Shown: positions 1 through 9,274, counted from the stretch's first letter. The stretch is 27,836 nt of DNA from Zoopage sp. CT-All (GCA_004114245.1 QZWS01000087.1:1-27836), one strand, 5' to 3'. The notes: a model not told the origin generated them from the sequence alone. Translations and numbers: made by a program.

Positions 1-55
1 AGGACTACGAATGGAACAACTCCAAGCATTTTATACTTGATGGCAGTTTGGGCAT
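1..55 (-). repeat. Exact copy of the secreted-protein core promoter (third array copy)
   Basis: These 55 bases are identical to 751-805, the core promoter and leader of the secreted-protein gene at 108-614. On the minus strand they carry a TATAAA at 30-35, like the one at 780-785. Similarity stops abruptly at base 56. The natural reading is that a further minus-strand paralogue lies just left of the window, with its promoter directly abutting the 3' end of the 108-614 gene. A stray promoter fragment with no gene behind it is the alternative. Confidence 0.8.
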
Positions 56-86
56 TAATAGAACACTTTTTTTTTCTCATTGTCAT

Positions 87-92
87 TTTATT
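87..92 (-). terminator. Putative poly(A) signal AATAAA of first secreted-protein gene
   Basis: The plus strand reads tttatt, which is AATAAA in sense, 16-21 nt after the stop codon of the 108-614 gene. It is squeezed between that stop and the promoter repeat at 1-55. Confidence 0.5.
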
Positions 93-107
93 GCTTCTCT
101 ATCCTGT

Positions 108-614
108 TTAATGCACTTTTTTATTGTTATACGGTGATGGCTTACAGCCAGACATGACGGAATCCTCGGGCGGCGAAAATAAGCGGCCGCTCGATCTCGA
201 TGTGTGGAAGTTTGCAACCTTGAAGCTCCTGACCTGGTCATTAAGAGTCGGGAAAGCAATAATGTCGTACGGCGGTTCTTGGAAGTCATGCGTGAAGGAC
301 CATCTGTCATAACGATCGTTGCAACCTAATCCAGAGTACAAGGTCAACGAGAACCTCTTTGCCCAAATGCTATGGTTCTCAAATGTGACCGAGGAGATAC
401 CCGAAGCAATGATATTATCTTCAAAGGTATAGCACTGATCGTATTGGATCTTGAGGCAGTAGAAATTGACGCCTTCGTTATACCAGGCGTTGTAGAAAAC
501 CAACCCCAGGTCTGCTTCGCTATAAGCTCTCACGGTATCGGTATCGTTCTTTGCGGCGCTGACAGCACCAATCGCGAAGGCAAGACCCAAAAGAATACTG
601 GATATCTTGTACAT
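108..614 (-). CDS. Small secreted four-cysteine protein, paralogue 1
   Basis: A 168-residue protein of unknown function. Residues 1-20 form a typical signal peptide: MYK, then a hydrophobic core, ending GAVSA. The mature part has four cysteines (YCL, QCYTF, GCND and SGCK contexts), enough for two disulfides, and N-glycosylation sequons NDT and NHS. The pattern of a Cys-Tyr-x-Phe segment, an I-S-S-V-T-F strand, a Leu-Tyr-Ser strand and LND-x-VRSF near the end resembles Greek-key beta/gamma-crystallin-like secreted proteins; that is inference only. The start at 614 is preferred over an in-frame ATG at 632, because the latter falls inside a predicted 5'UTR intron and is absent from the paralogue at 1803-2297. 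The two proteins share near-identical signal peptides and the segment FPTLND-x-VRSFKVANFHTS, but differ elsewhere. No catalytic motif is visible. Confidence 0.85.
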   Translation of the reverse strand: MYKISSILLGLAFAIGAVSAAKNDTDTVRAYSEADLGLVFYNAWYNEGVNFYCLKIQYDQCYTFEDNIIASGISSVTFENHSIWAKRFSLTLYSGLGCNDRYDRWSFTHDFQEPPYDIIAFPTLNDQVRSFKVANFHTSRSSGRLFSPPEDSVMSGCKPSPYNNKKVH

Positions 615-621
615 GGTGGAT

Positions 622-721
622 CTAGTCGTCATATGTAGCAATATTCGAGGACGAAATGCAGTGCGGGTCAGTGAGTTAGTAGTGAAGAAGGCGATAAAAA
701 ACGAGAAGCGGGCGTACTTAC
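622..721 (-). other. 5'UTR intron of secreted-protein paralogue 1
   Basis: The donor reads CCT|GTAAGTACG and the acceptor CTAG|ATCCACC, directly before ATG. Both sites are matched at the equivalent place in the second paralogue (2305-2412), and internal stretches such as CACTGAC and GCACTGCATT are conserved. The intron ends 7 nt upstream of the start codon. Confidence 0.7.
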
Positions 722-779
722 AGGTGTGGCGGGGTGAACTGGATGAAGAAAGGACTACGAATGGAACAACTCCAAGCAT

Positions 780-785
780 TTTATA
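780..785 (-). promoter_or_regulatory. TATA box of secreted-protein paralogue 1
   Basis: TATAAA in sense, 59 nt upstream of the 5'UTR intron donor. The equivalent boxes are at 30-35 (repeat copy) and 2468-2473 (paralogue 2) with nearly the same spacing, so the positioning looks constrained. Confidence 0.6.
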
Positions 786-805
786 CTTGATGGCAGTTTG
801 GGCAT

Positions 806-1734
806 GAGAATCGCCTTTGCTCTTTGTGTAAAACATGAACGGCAAGACTGAGAATGGACATGCGAATGGCGCTTCGTAACCTGTTATTTCGCCACACCTA
901 GACAATCCAAAGCGTGTGAAAAGACCAAGAATTGAGCGCGATCGAGGATGTTTCTTTTCTCTGTGATGTTTTGATAACAGGTACGAAGAGTGAGCATCGA
1001 TTAGCTTGTACGCTCAAGAGCAGCATTATGCTGTACTCCAAAGTTGTTGCAAGGCACAAAACGACCTTAGTAGCGCAGACCTTTTGCCGCAGCTCTCAAG
1101 TTGACCACAGATGGGCATTGCAGTGTATGGGAAAGAGGCCGAAGATGTGCCAGGACTGATTTTCACCATAATGTACACGAACTGGAGATGTGCTAATGCT
1201 GCCTAGATAAATATCTATTGCGCTGCAAGAATATGACCTAGAAGCGTTGGTTGTACCAAGAGTTAGAAACAGAGCGTTCCAAAGTTGTGCTTTGTGTTTG
1301 TGTAATGTGCATTTTGTACTTCGAATCAGATTAGAGACGGTGTGCAGTCTTGTACTTCACCGGATGATATCAAGTACATTCACAGCACACGGAAATTGGA
1401 GAGAGCATGAGGATCAGCGTTAGAACATGAAGATGCAATTCTGAAGACGAGAAATAGACGGAGGGCATTGTGGGCGCAAGGAAAGAAAGTGACAAGGAAA
1501 CTTAAGAAGGGCAGGTCCCAACTCGTTCTCCCTCGGTTTGAAAAACTACGCCAACATTTAAACGCGTGCAGTCTTGCGTTACCTGCTGTGTCAAAGTTTG
1601 AGTTTGAGAAGTGCGAGACAAGAGACGAAGGAGCTCAAGCACGCCCAGATTCTCACACTTGCAAGGCGCGTTTTTTGATATTGATCAGTCATCAGTGGTT
1701 TTTTAAATCCTCGCTGGTCTATTCACATTGGTAT
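806..1734. other. Non-coding DNA; left half is duplicated upstream region
   Basis: I see no convincing gene here. From about 806 to about 1330 the sequence is a diverged copy of about 2474-2995, the upstream region of paralogue 2. Shared blocks include GAAGAGTGAGCAT, GATTAGCTTGTAC, CTCAAGTTGACCACA and ACCAAGAGTT. The offset is about 1680 bp, the same as between the two coding regions. About 1331-1734 has no matching copy in the window and forms the 3' flank of paralogue 2. Confidence 0.6.
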
Positions 1735-1740
1735 TTTATT
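1735..1740 (-). terminator. Putative poly(A) signal of second secreted-protein gene
   Basis: AATAAA in sense, 63-68 nt downstream of the stop codon at 1803-1805. It lies in an AT-rich stretch of the 3' flank. Confidence 0.45.
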
Positions 1741-1802
1741 TCTCCTCTATCGTATATATATGATGCGCTTTTCTGGTATATTTGAGATATAGTCAATGCC
1801 GT

Positions 1803-2297
1803 TCACTTTTGAAAACATTCGGACATGGTTGCATGCTCGGGCTGCGCGCCAATGGTGCCGCTGTCGGTCGATGTGTGAAAGTTGGCGACCTTGAAACTCC
1901 TGACCTTGTCGTTCAGGGTCGGGAACTGGTTAATGAAGTACGAATTATGTTGGGTCGTGGTGAACGACCATCTGTCGTAGGCATAGTTGCAAGCGTTTCC
2001 AGAGTACACCGTTATGGTGAACCTCCGCACCCAAAAGTCATAGTTGTTAAATCTGGCAGACGAAAGACCCCCAGCAGCGATGCTGTCTGAGAAGGTATAA
2101 CACTGATCGAAATTGAAGTCGAGGCAATAGGTCGGATCACCTCCGTTATTCCAGGCCGTGTAGAAATTCAGAGACATCTCTGCGTCGTTGGCGGCATTGA
2201 TTGTTTCGTTCCCTGCGGGTTTGACAGCAGGGACAGCTGCGGCTCTGACAGCACCGATAACGAAGGCAAGACCCAAAAGAATACTGGACTTGTACAT
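1803..2297 (-). CDS. Small secreted four-cysteine protein, paralogue 2
   Basis: A 164-residue protein and clear tandem paralogue of the protein at 108-614. The signal peptide (residues 1-20, MYKSSILLGLAF then IGAVRA) is nearly identical to its sister. A short variable linker with a single N-glycosylation sequon (NET) follows. The mature domain keeps all four cysteines (TYCL, QCYTF, ACNY, SECF), the YDRWSFT segment and the strongly conserved FPTLND-x-VRSFKVANFHTS block near the end. The intervening segments are substituted heavily. Function is unknown. A secreted, disulfide-stabilised, possibly beta/gamma-crystallin-like fold is my inference. The start at 2297 fits the signal peptide and the leader ATCCACC, which follows a 5'UTR intron. 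The gene has its own TATA box and probable poly(A) signal, so it looks intact. Confidence 0.87.
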   Translation of the reverse strand: MYKSSILLGLAFVIGAVRAAAVPAVKPAGNETINAANDAEMSLNFYTAWNNGGDPTYCLDFNFDQCYTFSDSIAAGGLSSARFNNYDFWVRRFTITVYSGNACNYAYDRWSFTTTQHNSYFINQFPTLNDKVRSFKVANFHTSTDSGTIGAQPEHATMSECFQK

Positions 2298-2304
2298 GGT
2301 GGAT

Positions 2305-2412
2305 CTAATAACAATAATCGTGCACGAATGCAGTGCGAGTCAGTGAGGTGATAATGAAGAAATCGATAAAAAAAAAAAAAAAAAAAAAAAAATGAGTAGC
2401 GGACGTACTTAC
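2305..2412 (-). other. 5'UTR intron of secreted-protein paralogue 2, with a 25-nt homopolymer
   Basis: The donor CCT|GTAAGTACG and acceptor TTAG|ATCCACC correspond exactly to those of paralogue 1. The intron holds an uninterrupted run of 25 A on the plus strand (T in sense) at 2368-2392. Paralogue 1 has only a short T run there. Confidence 0.7.
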
Positions 2413-2467
2413 AGGTGTGATGGGCAAAATGGACAAAGAAATGGTTACGAACAGGCAACTCGGAACA

Positions 2468-2473
2468 TTTATA
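2468..2473 (-). promoter_or_regulatory. TATA box of secreted-protein paralogue 2
   Basis: TATAAA in sense within GAATATAAATG, 56 nt upstream of the 5'UTR intron donor. This matches the spacing in paralogue 1 (59 nt). Confidence 0.6.
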
Positions 2474-3090
2474 TTCACTGACCTTGCTCTTTGTGTAAAA
2501 TGGCAAGAGTGTGCATTCCCCCAACAATGGACATGCGATTGGCACTCCGTAACCTGTTATTGGCCACACCTACAGTAGACAATCGGAACGTGAGAAAGAC
2601 GAAGGGGCTTTTTATTCTTTTGTGATCCCTTTGATGAAAAGTAAGAAGAGTGAGCATTGATTAGCTTGTACTCTCCAGAGCGGCAGCATTATTATTTTGT
2701 ACTCCAAAATTGTTGCGAGAAACAACTGAACTTGGTAGCGCAGAGCTCCCACTACAGCATAGTCCTCAAGTTGACCACATGTGGCAGCGCGAAGTAGCTG
2801 AATACGTCCAAGAATTGACACTTCATCATCATGTAGTACATGATGCATCTCGCTGATATTCTCATGCTGCCCAGAGAAACATCATTGAATGTGATGACTG
2901 ACATCTTGCACCCGGAAGCTTTGGTTGCACCAAGAGTTGAACACAGTGGAGATTCAAAGGTGTACCTTTATTTGTTTAATGTATATCCGTACCTCGTACG
3001 AGAATGGGCGCTCAAGGTTTTTATCCTTCATCCTTCACGGAAGGTGATCACATTTGAAAATGACTTGCAACTATCGTTGATCGCAACAAT
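2474..3090. other. Upstream region of paralogue 2, no gene seen
   Basis: Non-coding DNA homologous to about 806-1330 (see that entry) up to about 2995. Short open frames occur on both strands, but none shows a family signature or conserved coding pattern between the two repeat copies. Confidence 0.55.
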
Positions 3091-4921
3091 CTACGCTGCT
3101 GAAGTATCTCTTGGGCGTGAGTCAGGCTTAACAAGCTGCGAGAGCATCGCGAGCATTTCCTCCAATCCAAGCAGGATGCGTCCAAAGATTATTCTTGACG
3201 ACGAACTTGTGAATGCGCTTGAGGAGTCCTCTGCGGGATCAGCTAACGTGGCCATCATCGACACAGACCCAGTATGAGGATCAGAGCAGCTAGCAGACAC
3301 AGTTGGGGCAGTATTCAGACACAGTTCGTCCTGGCCACGACCGTCATGGTGCCTTGACCCGTCCACAATGCTAAGAGGAGGCGGAGGGACACCTGGAGGA
3401 CGAGGTTCTATGGGAGGCACGTCTGCTCCACACAAAAATATTGACGCGATTCTTGCTTTCCAACCCTTTCGATTGTTCGCATCAACGGTGGATTGGTCTC
3501 GTGTTGCCGCCTGAGCCTCAATTGCTTCTGACAGTGCGTCGGGAGTGTCCTCTGCCGCACCAGGAGAGATAGTCGTATTCAATTCTACTGTAGGCGCCTG
3601 TTCCTGCGCGATGGAACTCCGATGTTGCTCGGACGGCAACCCTTCTTCCTCTCGGTCTAACCTGTTGGTTTGTACTATAGAGCCATTGGACTGGCCTTGA
3701 GCAGCATGCGAATGATGTTGCTGTTGTTCTTGAGCGCCATCTGCTGTATCCGACTCCTCCAACTCCTCTGTAACAGCCGGTACGTTGCTTCTTGGACGAG
3801 GTTCTCTCAATGCACGCCACAGCCCTATAATACGACACCGTCGTCTTTGCAGCAAAGTCGCCTCATCAGCACTCGGTCGAGTACGATCCTCGCCACGTGT
3901 CGTTTGTTCAGAAACATCGGTTGAAGGACTTTGCATGCTCTCCTGTCTGCTTGTCCCCGTGCCAAAAGTTTGCAGGGCTTCTTGCAGTTGAGTTGTGGAA
4001 TCGGCTGTCTCACTCGCGACTGCCTCCCATGGCGAGGGGTTGAAAATCGGGTGGTAGGCCGCAAAGACCTTTGTGCGCGCGGTTGAGCCGGACGATGTTG
4101 CAGTGCATCTCGAGGATGCTGATGAAACTGGCAAAGTCAGATCAGCTACAATGGTGCTATCATGAATATCGATGATAACAAACGTCTCTGTCCTCCCACG
4201 GCTTTCGGTCGCCAAGGTCCGAGAGTCCATCCCATCGCTCTCGATGGCCTCTCTTTTGCTGTTGACGGGTGGACGGCGAGGAGGATATTCGGCATTCGAT
4301 GGCCCTGCATGAGATTCTCCTGCTGCTGTCTACATTATTTTTTTTTGGAGCGAGATATGTTATTTCTCACATCCTTACCAGTATTGAGACCAAGGTACAG
4401 CACTATCGTTTGTAACACACCAGCCTAGAATCTTGATAAGGATCATCCCACTCTCCGTCGCGTAGCCCAAAAGATCTGAGAAATTCTCTAGTCTCGAGCT
4501 CAAGATTTGTCTTGTTATGATGTCCATCGATCTGCTGCATACCACGTTCACTATCAGCACGCGATGCAGCATGGCTGCTTGTCTCGATGTACTCCGCGAC
4601 CACGGGAACCTTTGTGAATTGCTGTGTTTGTCTCTCAGACAACGATGGAGAGCGGGTAGCTATATTGTTAGACGAGGATGGGCACGAGGGTGATAAGGGC
4701 AGACACGGCAAGTGAGGACTAATCGCTTGTGGCTCTTCATGACATTGTGATGGAGTGCATGGAGTGTTTAATGTAGGTGCAAGCATTCTATCAGCGCCAG
4801 GCTCGTTATAGAGACGAGAATCTTGATTAGTACAACTGTTCATAGCTGGCCAGCAAGGAGGCCCTTCCAATGCTTGAAGAGCTCGACGGTGAGGACAGCC
4901 GCGATTTGTGCTCGGATCCAT
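3091..4921 (-). CDS. Large disordered protein of unknown function, two exons
   Basis: The model is complement(join(3091-4329, 4421-4921)), 579 residues. The two open frames join in phase across a 91-nt intron (donor CTG|GTGTGT, acceptor TGTAG|ACAGCA). The in-frame stop in the unspliced sequence supports the intron. The start at 4921 has a good context (ACGATGG). The protein is rich in Ser, Thr, Pro, Gln and Glu and is probably disordered throughout. It has a Gln/His run (EQQQQHHSH), a PPGVPPPPL proline stretch and a short, more hydrophobic C-terminal segment (IIFGRILLGLEEMLAMLSQL). I recognise no family. An open frame just upstream (5220-4957, minus) looks mildly protein-like and could be an earlier exon, but I found no convincing intron to join it. 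Confidence 0.65.
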
Positions 4922-5966
4922 CGTCCACTTCAAGTTGATGCCAAATAATGAATAAGTTACGCGTCGATATACCGATCAAGACGATGAAGTGTGACAGAAA
5001 AGTGAAAGAGACCAAGGAAACAAGAGCTCCCCTCGAACTCTACATCGGCTTTTAACTGCGCATCCTGTTGAAGATCGCTTAGAAGGATGGTCCAATTCCA
5101 CACTTTTCTATGGGCGCACGGTGCTGCTGCAGGGAAGGCCGTGTGGAATTTTTTGCCATTGACCGAGGACGTAACGTGCATGTGCCCCAGCGAGACTACG
5201 TGAAGTCCGTATTCATGCAAGATCGCGAATCATGCCTTGACCGTGTGTTCATGACCCTCGCAGACCCGATGTCTCCTAAAATGCAGGCAGAGGAAAGAAA
5301 AATGTGTTTGCTTACAAGTCGAGGGTAGCGGGAGAATGCACGGATGTATCCTTTCGCATAAACGGCGCAAAGAGAAAAAAGTAAGGAGCTCCTTGCGAAC
5401 AGCTTGTTTGTGTGGTTCGTTCGTCTCCCTTCTGGCACCCCATCTCAGCACGGGCAAAAACGTGCTTGGGGTCAAGGCACATAAAAATTTAACCGCAGCA
5501 AACACTAAGGAGAAGGATCAAAAAAGAACAAGGAGACAAGAGGGGGTATATTATGGACTGTACACACTTCAAGGACTACGGTAAACAAAAATGCAGCGGG
5601 GTTCTGGGCTCTGTGTAGGCATGGAGTTAGGGAGACGTTGCAGGAAAAGCGAGCCTAGACTAGACCGGGTTTGTTGTCCCCCACAACAGACCGCAACCGA
5701 GGGCGTCTTTCTTTTGTTGTTGTTGTTTCTGTTGAGACTTGATCCTGAAGTGATCTTGAACTTGGGCGAAAGGAGACTCAGCTCGGGTTGCACAGCAGCC
5801 TCGGATTGAATATTTTGCCGAAGGGACGATGGACCAGAAAAAAAATAATGAAAAGAGGGACATTGACAGAGATAGCCAGCTATGAACACACCAAGTCCAG
5901 CCTTTGCCATTCCCCATGCCAGGCTCTGGGGAGTCGCGAGGTGTTTTTTTCGATAGGTGTGTTTCC
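4922..5966. other. Gene-poor stretch; two unconfirmed open frames
   Basis: No gene can be assigned. The minus-strand frame at 4957-5220 could be a 5' exon of the gene at 3091-4921. The minus-strand frame at 5569-5910 contains a Ser/Asn/Lys-rich segment and could be a 3' exon of the gene at 5967-6770, but I could not find a good splice pair. The rest looks non-coding. Confidence 0.4.
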
Positions 5967-6770
5967 TTAATGAGGAATCAATTGGCGCTGTCCACGGGCC
6001 TGCGCAACATCGGCTTTGTGTCCGGTAGTGGTGTTTCCAGACAACACCTCTGCTGTCGATATTGGGTGGTTCTCGTCATTGTTTGAGCGGGGCGACAAGC
6101 ACAGCTGTCCTTCGTCTTCTTCGTAGCTCTGAAGACTGATCAAATCCTTTGTTGTAGCTGCTGTCCGCGCGGTGGTCTTTGACTTTAGCGTACTGCGATA
6201 GTTAGGCGACCTGGTCGGTGTGAGTGGCTCCCGCACAGAGGAGGAAGAGGACGACGATGCGGCCGAAGTATCAGACACCATGGACGAAATAGAGGATGTC
6301 GAGTTTCGAGAAGACGGAAGGGTTTCCTGTGATCGCTTCTTGTATGAGGATGAAGTGGTTGTTGGTCGAGGACCCATATCTCCCAGTCCATCCAGAGAAG
6401 GGTATGTAGCAATGAATGCCGCATGATCAAGAGACAGGCGTTGTGGGCGGCGTCGGCCTGTGGAAGTTCTGCAGGCTGGAGGGAAGGTACTACTGCGGTT
6501 GATATTGGAGTGGACTTGTTCATCTGTATCGCCGAGTGCAGGTCGACTTCTACGTGGGCCGGTGCTGGCTGCGCCCATGCTGTGGTGTCGTCGCGTCTTG
6601 GCTGAAACGGGCTGCTGATTGTTGCTGTGCAGCGTGTATCCATCCTGGAATCCAAGAAGAGTGCTGTGTGGATAGTCACTGTCGCCATCCGTTTCTGGAT
6701 CTATCGTGACCTTGTTGCTGTTGGACCGCGGGAACAGCATTGAGAAAAGGAGGGGTGTCAAGGCCTGCAT
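5967..6770 (-). CDS. Ser/Thr-rich disordered protein of unknown function
   Basis: A single open frame of 267 residues from the ATG at 6770 (MQALTPLLF). An ATG further upstream at 6917 is in frame, but the extension is a low-quality leader-like peptide and the upstream DNA is pyrimidine-rich, like a 5'UTR. The protein contains basic Ser/Arg-rich patches (TRRHHSM, TGPRRSRP), a serine run (AASSSSSSSVREP), many SP/TP sites and an acidic patch (SYEEDEGQL). It looks like an intrinsically disordered, phosphorylatable protein. I see no domain and no transmembrane segment. The C-terminal end may be incomplete if a 3' exon exists in 5569-5910. Confidence 0.5.
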   Translation of the reverse strand: MQALTPLLFSMLFPRSNSNKVTIDPETDGDSDYPHSTLLGFQDGYTLHSNNQQPVSAKTRRHHSMGAASTGPRRSRPALGDTDEQVHSNINRSSTFPPACRTSTGRRRPQRLSLDHAAFIATYPSLDGLGDMGPRPTTTSSSYKKRSQETLPSSRNSTSSISSMVSDTSAASSSSSSSVREPLTPTRSPNYRSTLKSKTTARTAATTKDLISLQSYEEDEGQLCLSPRSNNDENHPISTAEVLSGNTTTGHKADVAQARGQRQLIPH

Positions 6771-8294
6771 GATAGGAGACTGTGAACTTGATGATAGAGA
6801 GAGGATAAGTTGAGGAAAGTAAAGTGGGTCGATTGTAGTAGTCCAAAGACACTGGTTGTTGCTGCTGATAGAAACGAAGGGAATGATATAGGCGGTAAGG
6901 ATTATGAAATGCGACAAGACGAGAGAGTTGCGATGCGAGACTAAAGGACAGAGAGTGCGTGAGGGGGAGAATGAAAGAAAGTGAAAAAAAAAAGTTGGAG
7001 AAGGGAGAATTGCGCTCCTTTATGTATAGCCGTGCGCTGCTATGCAGTGAATTGAACTGAGCTGCACTATGCAAGCAAAATACACAGGGAATCTGCTGCT
7101 CAGTGCGGCCTTTGTTGACAAATCCGGTCTGTCTTCCAAGCAGCTGGCTCTATTCAGGTACGCAGTCGGAAATCCCGGCTTTTTGTTCCTCGTAAGTTCC
7201 ATCCCCGAACACGAAAGGATCGAGTGTATTAAACACTCTTGGCTTTCTTGAAATAACAGGGCGACAGCCATGTGAACGTTCACACCTACACACAGGGACT
7301 ACCTCACTTTAATCGACGCATCCACAGGGACGATCATTGCGGAGCATTAGGAGCGAGCTCTCTGTGGCTATTAAAATCTGCTCAATTTTGTGGGCTTCCA
7401 GAGCCGCCTGCGCAGAAAACAGAAAAAAATTTGAGGAGCTGGCCTCCAGTTGGATTTGTCATTCATTCACAGTTTTCTTTCGCCGAAACCCGATACTGGG
7501 GGCTTGCGACATGACAGAAGGCAGTGCCACGAGAAAGGAGGTGCTTATTACGGAGAGGATGACAGACTATATCAGGGCGATGTAGAACGGTCGAAGGCGA
7601 AGTAGTGAAGAACTCTGATCTATTCGCTCCATTTACTACTGCCCGGTCGTCGAGTGTCATCCTTTCCTATGTCCTTGCTCAGCCTCGTTCTTTTTCAGTA
7701 TTTCATCCTATACAGCCAGCTTTGGACCTGGGTGCCATATCATTAATGTAATACAACTCTGGGCAACAGCCTGGCAGCAGGATGTTTATAAGCTGGGTTC
7801 TGGGCAACAGCCTGCTAGTACTGCTTGCACTGCTGCATGGTAAAATACGTTTATTTTGGTGAAGGCTCTCACAAATTCAACGTGAACCATGGCCAAGACT
7901 TTCCTTCTCAAGACAATTATGGTCAAGTTGCCAAGACGATGGCTTCCCTATAATGAAAAAGACAATAGCCCCCTCTCCGGTTGTTCAGATTCTCATCAAC
8001 AACAAATGCTTCAAGATCACACTTTTTTGTTTTCAAACAGGAACAGTGCAAAGTCAGGGGGGAAGAAGGTTTTTTTTTTGAAAACGGGAATCCGGCAAAA
8101 TCAACACCCAGATTTGGGAACCGCAACCCGTGCGTTCAACCGCAGACGAGAACGCTGCCGGATGCTCCCTTTTGCCCGATATAGTTGTCGGAGAGCAGCC
8201 AACAACAAGCACAGACAAACATATGATATGACGTTTGCCATGTGGACAAGGAGTTGGGGCGCGGGGCGCCTATTTATTCGTTCTACCATTGCAA
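6771..8294. other. Intergenic region without a supportable gene
   Basis: The right flank of the Ser-rich gene (6771 to about 7060) is pyrimidine-rich in sense and probably its leader or promoter. From about 7060 to 8294 the open frames on both strands overlap each other and show no domain, start context or splice pattern I can defend. A short direct repeat lies at 7758-7814. Confidence 0.5.
7758..7814. repeat. 16-bp direct repeat pair
   Basis: TCTGGGCAACAGCCTG occurs at 7758-7773 and again at 7799-7814, separated by 25 bp. It lies in otherwise featureless intergenic DNA. Confidence 0.8.
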
Positions 8295-9221
8295 TTAGGA
8301 TCGTTCCGTTTCCCCGTTGTTAGTCTCGCCGGACGGCAAGGAAGCACCCGTAGGGCTAGCGGCAGCCGCTTCAGCTTGGTGCACAATTTTGGGCAGCCAT
8401 CGCTCTTCAGGTATAGACCGTGCCCAATCTGGTGCCGGCAGTGAGAACGAACTCATGACTTCGGCAATCGTCTTCAAGTCCTCCTCTGGAATCTGCTCTG
8501 CTGCAGCACCATTCTGTTCGTCAAGGTCGATCTGCACTGAGCTGGGAATCACGGGTAGTGGTACTGTTCCGTCACGGTTCCTCCTTCGAAGATAGCCATC
8601 ATATCCTTGCCCGTCATCGTATTCCTCATTATTACGGCCATCGTCACCGTCGTTCATGCTCAAATAGCCGTTGTGATCTTCGAGCTCAGTATCGCTTTGA
8701 CCCTGACCATCTCCCTCGTCCTCGTCTCCATCACCATCGCCTTGATCCAAAGGAATATAGCCGAATGGCTCTTCATGGTCCGAGTCGCTTTCTTCTTGAT
8801 ATTGAGTGTAACCTTCAGCTTCCATCTCCTCGTCGCTCTCCAAAGCGTTATGACATTGTATGTGATCGCCACGTCCGTTCTCTAGGACATCATCATCGGT
8901 ACGAGCCTGGTGGCCATTGGTTAATTCCTGTTGTTGACGTTGTTGTTCGAAGCGCTCGACTATCCGAAATGCAGCTGGGACTATTGAGCATCTAGGTCGT
9001 CGAGATGTTTATGGTTTAATTACAGCTTTGATGAATAGATGAACTCGTGGCATTCTCCTACAGATGTGTGAATGCAAGTGCGAGGCCCTTCAGGGCAAAA
9101 ACAGTTTACCTCGATCGAAGCTGTCTTCCAAGTCCAGCTCTTCAAGCATCCTGTCGACTGCATCAAGCTGTTCCTGGCCAACTTCATAGCTTGATTCGGT
9201 GTCTTGTTCATTAGTCTGCAT
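8295..9221 (-). CDS. MEA1: MEA1 (male-enhanced antigen 1) family protein
   Basis: The model is complement(join(8295-8980, 9110-9221)), 265 residues. The intron of 129 nt (donor CGAG|GTAAAC, acceptor AATAG|TCCC) keeps the frame in phase 1. The N-terminus is acidic and glutamine-rich (EQQRQQQEL about 49-57). The middle is very acidic with a GYIPLDQ motif (about 111-117), matching the YQPLNQ-type motif of animal MEA1. The C-terminal block (about 205-238) with VMSSFSLPAPDWAR and an ERW further on matches the conserved MEA1 end (VKxxM-x-SLPAP...WAR...QW). The molecular role of MEA1 is poorly known even in animals. The ATG lies only 67 bp after the stop codon of the UPF0658 gene on the same strand. 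Confidence 0.75.
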
Positions 9222-9274
9222 GATGCAAAGAGGTGAGGTGCGAAAGATGTGTGACCCGAACAAAATTATTACTT

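Noticed and set aside
630-632. Earlier in-frame ATG for secreted paralogue 1
   Set aside because: It lies inside the predicted 5'UTR intron (622-721) and has no counterpart in paralogue 2.
7889-8323. Plus-strand 144-codon frame
   Set aside because: It is biased by poly-T/A runs, has no recognisable motif, and its end overlaps the MEA1 coding end on the other strand.
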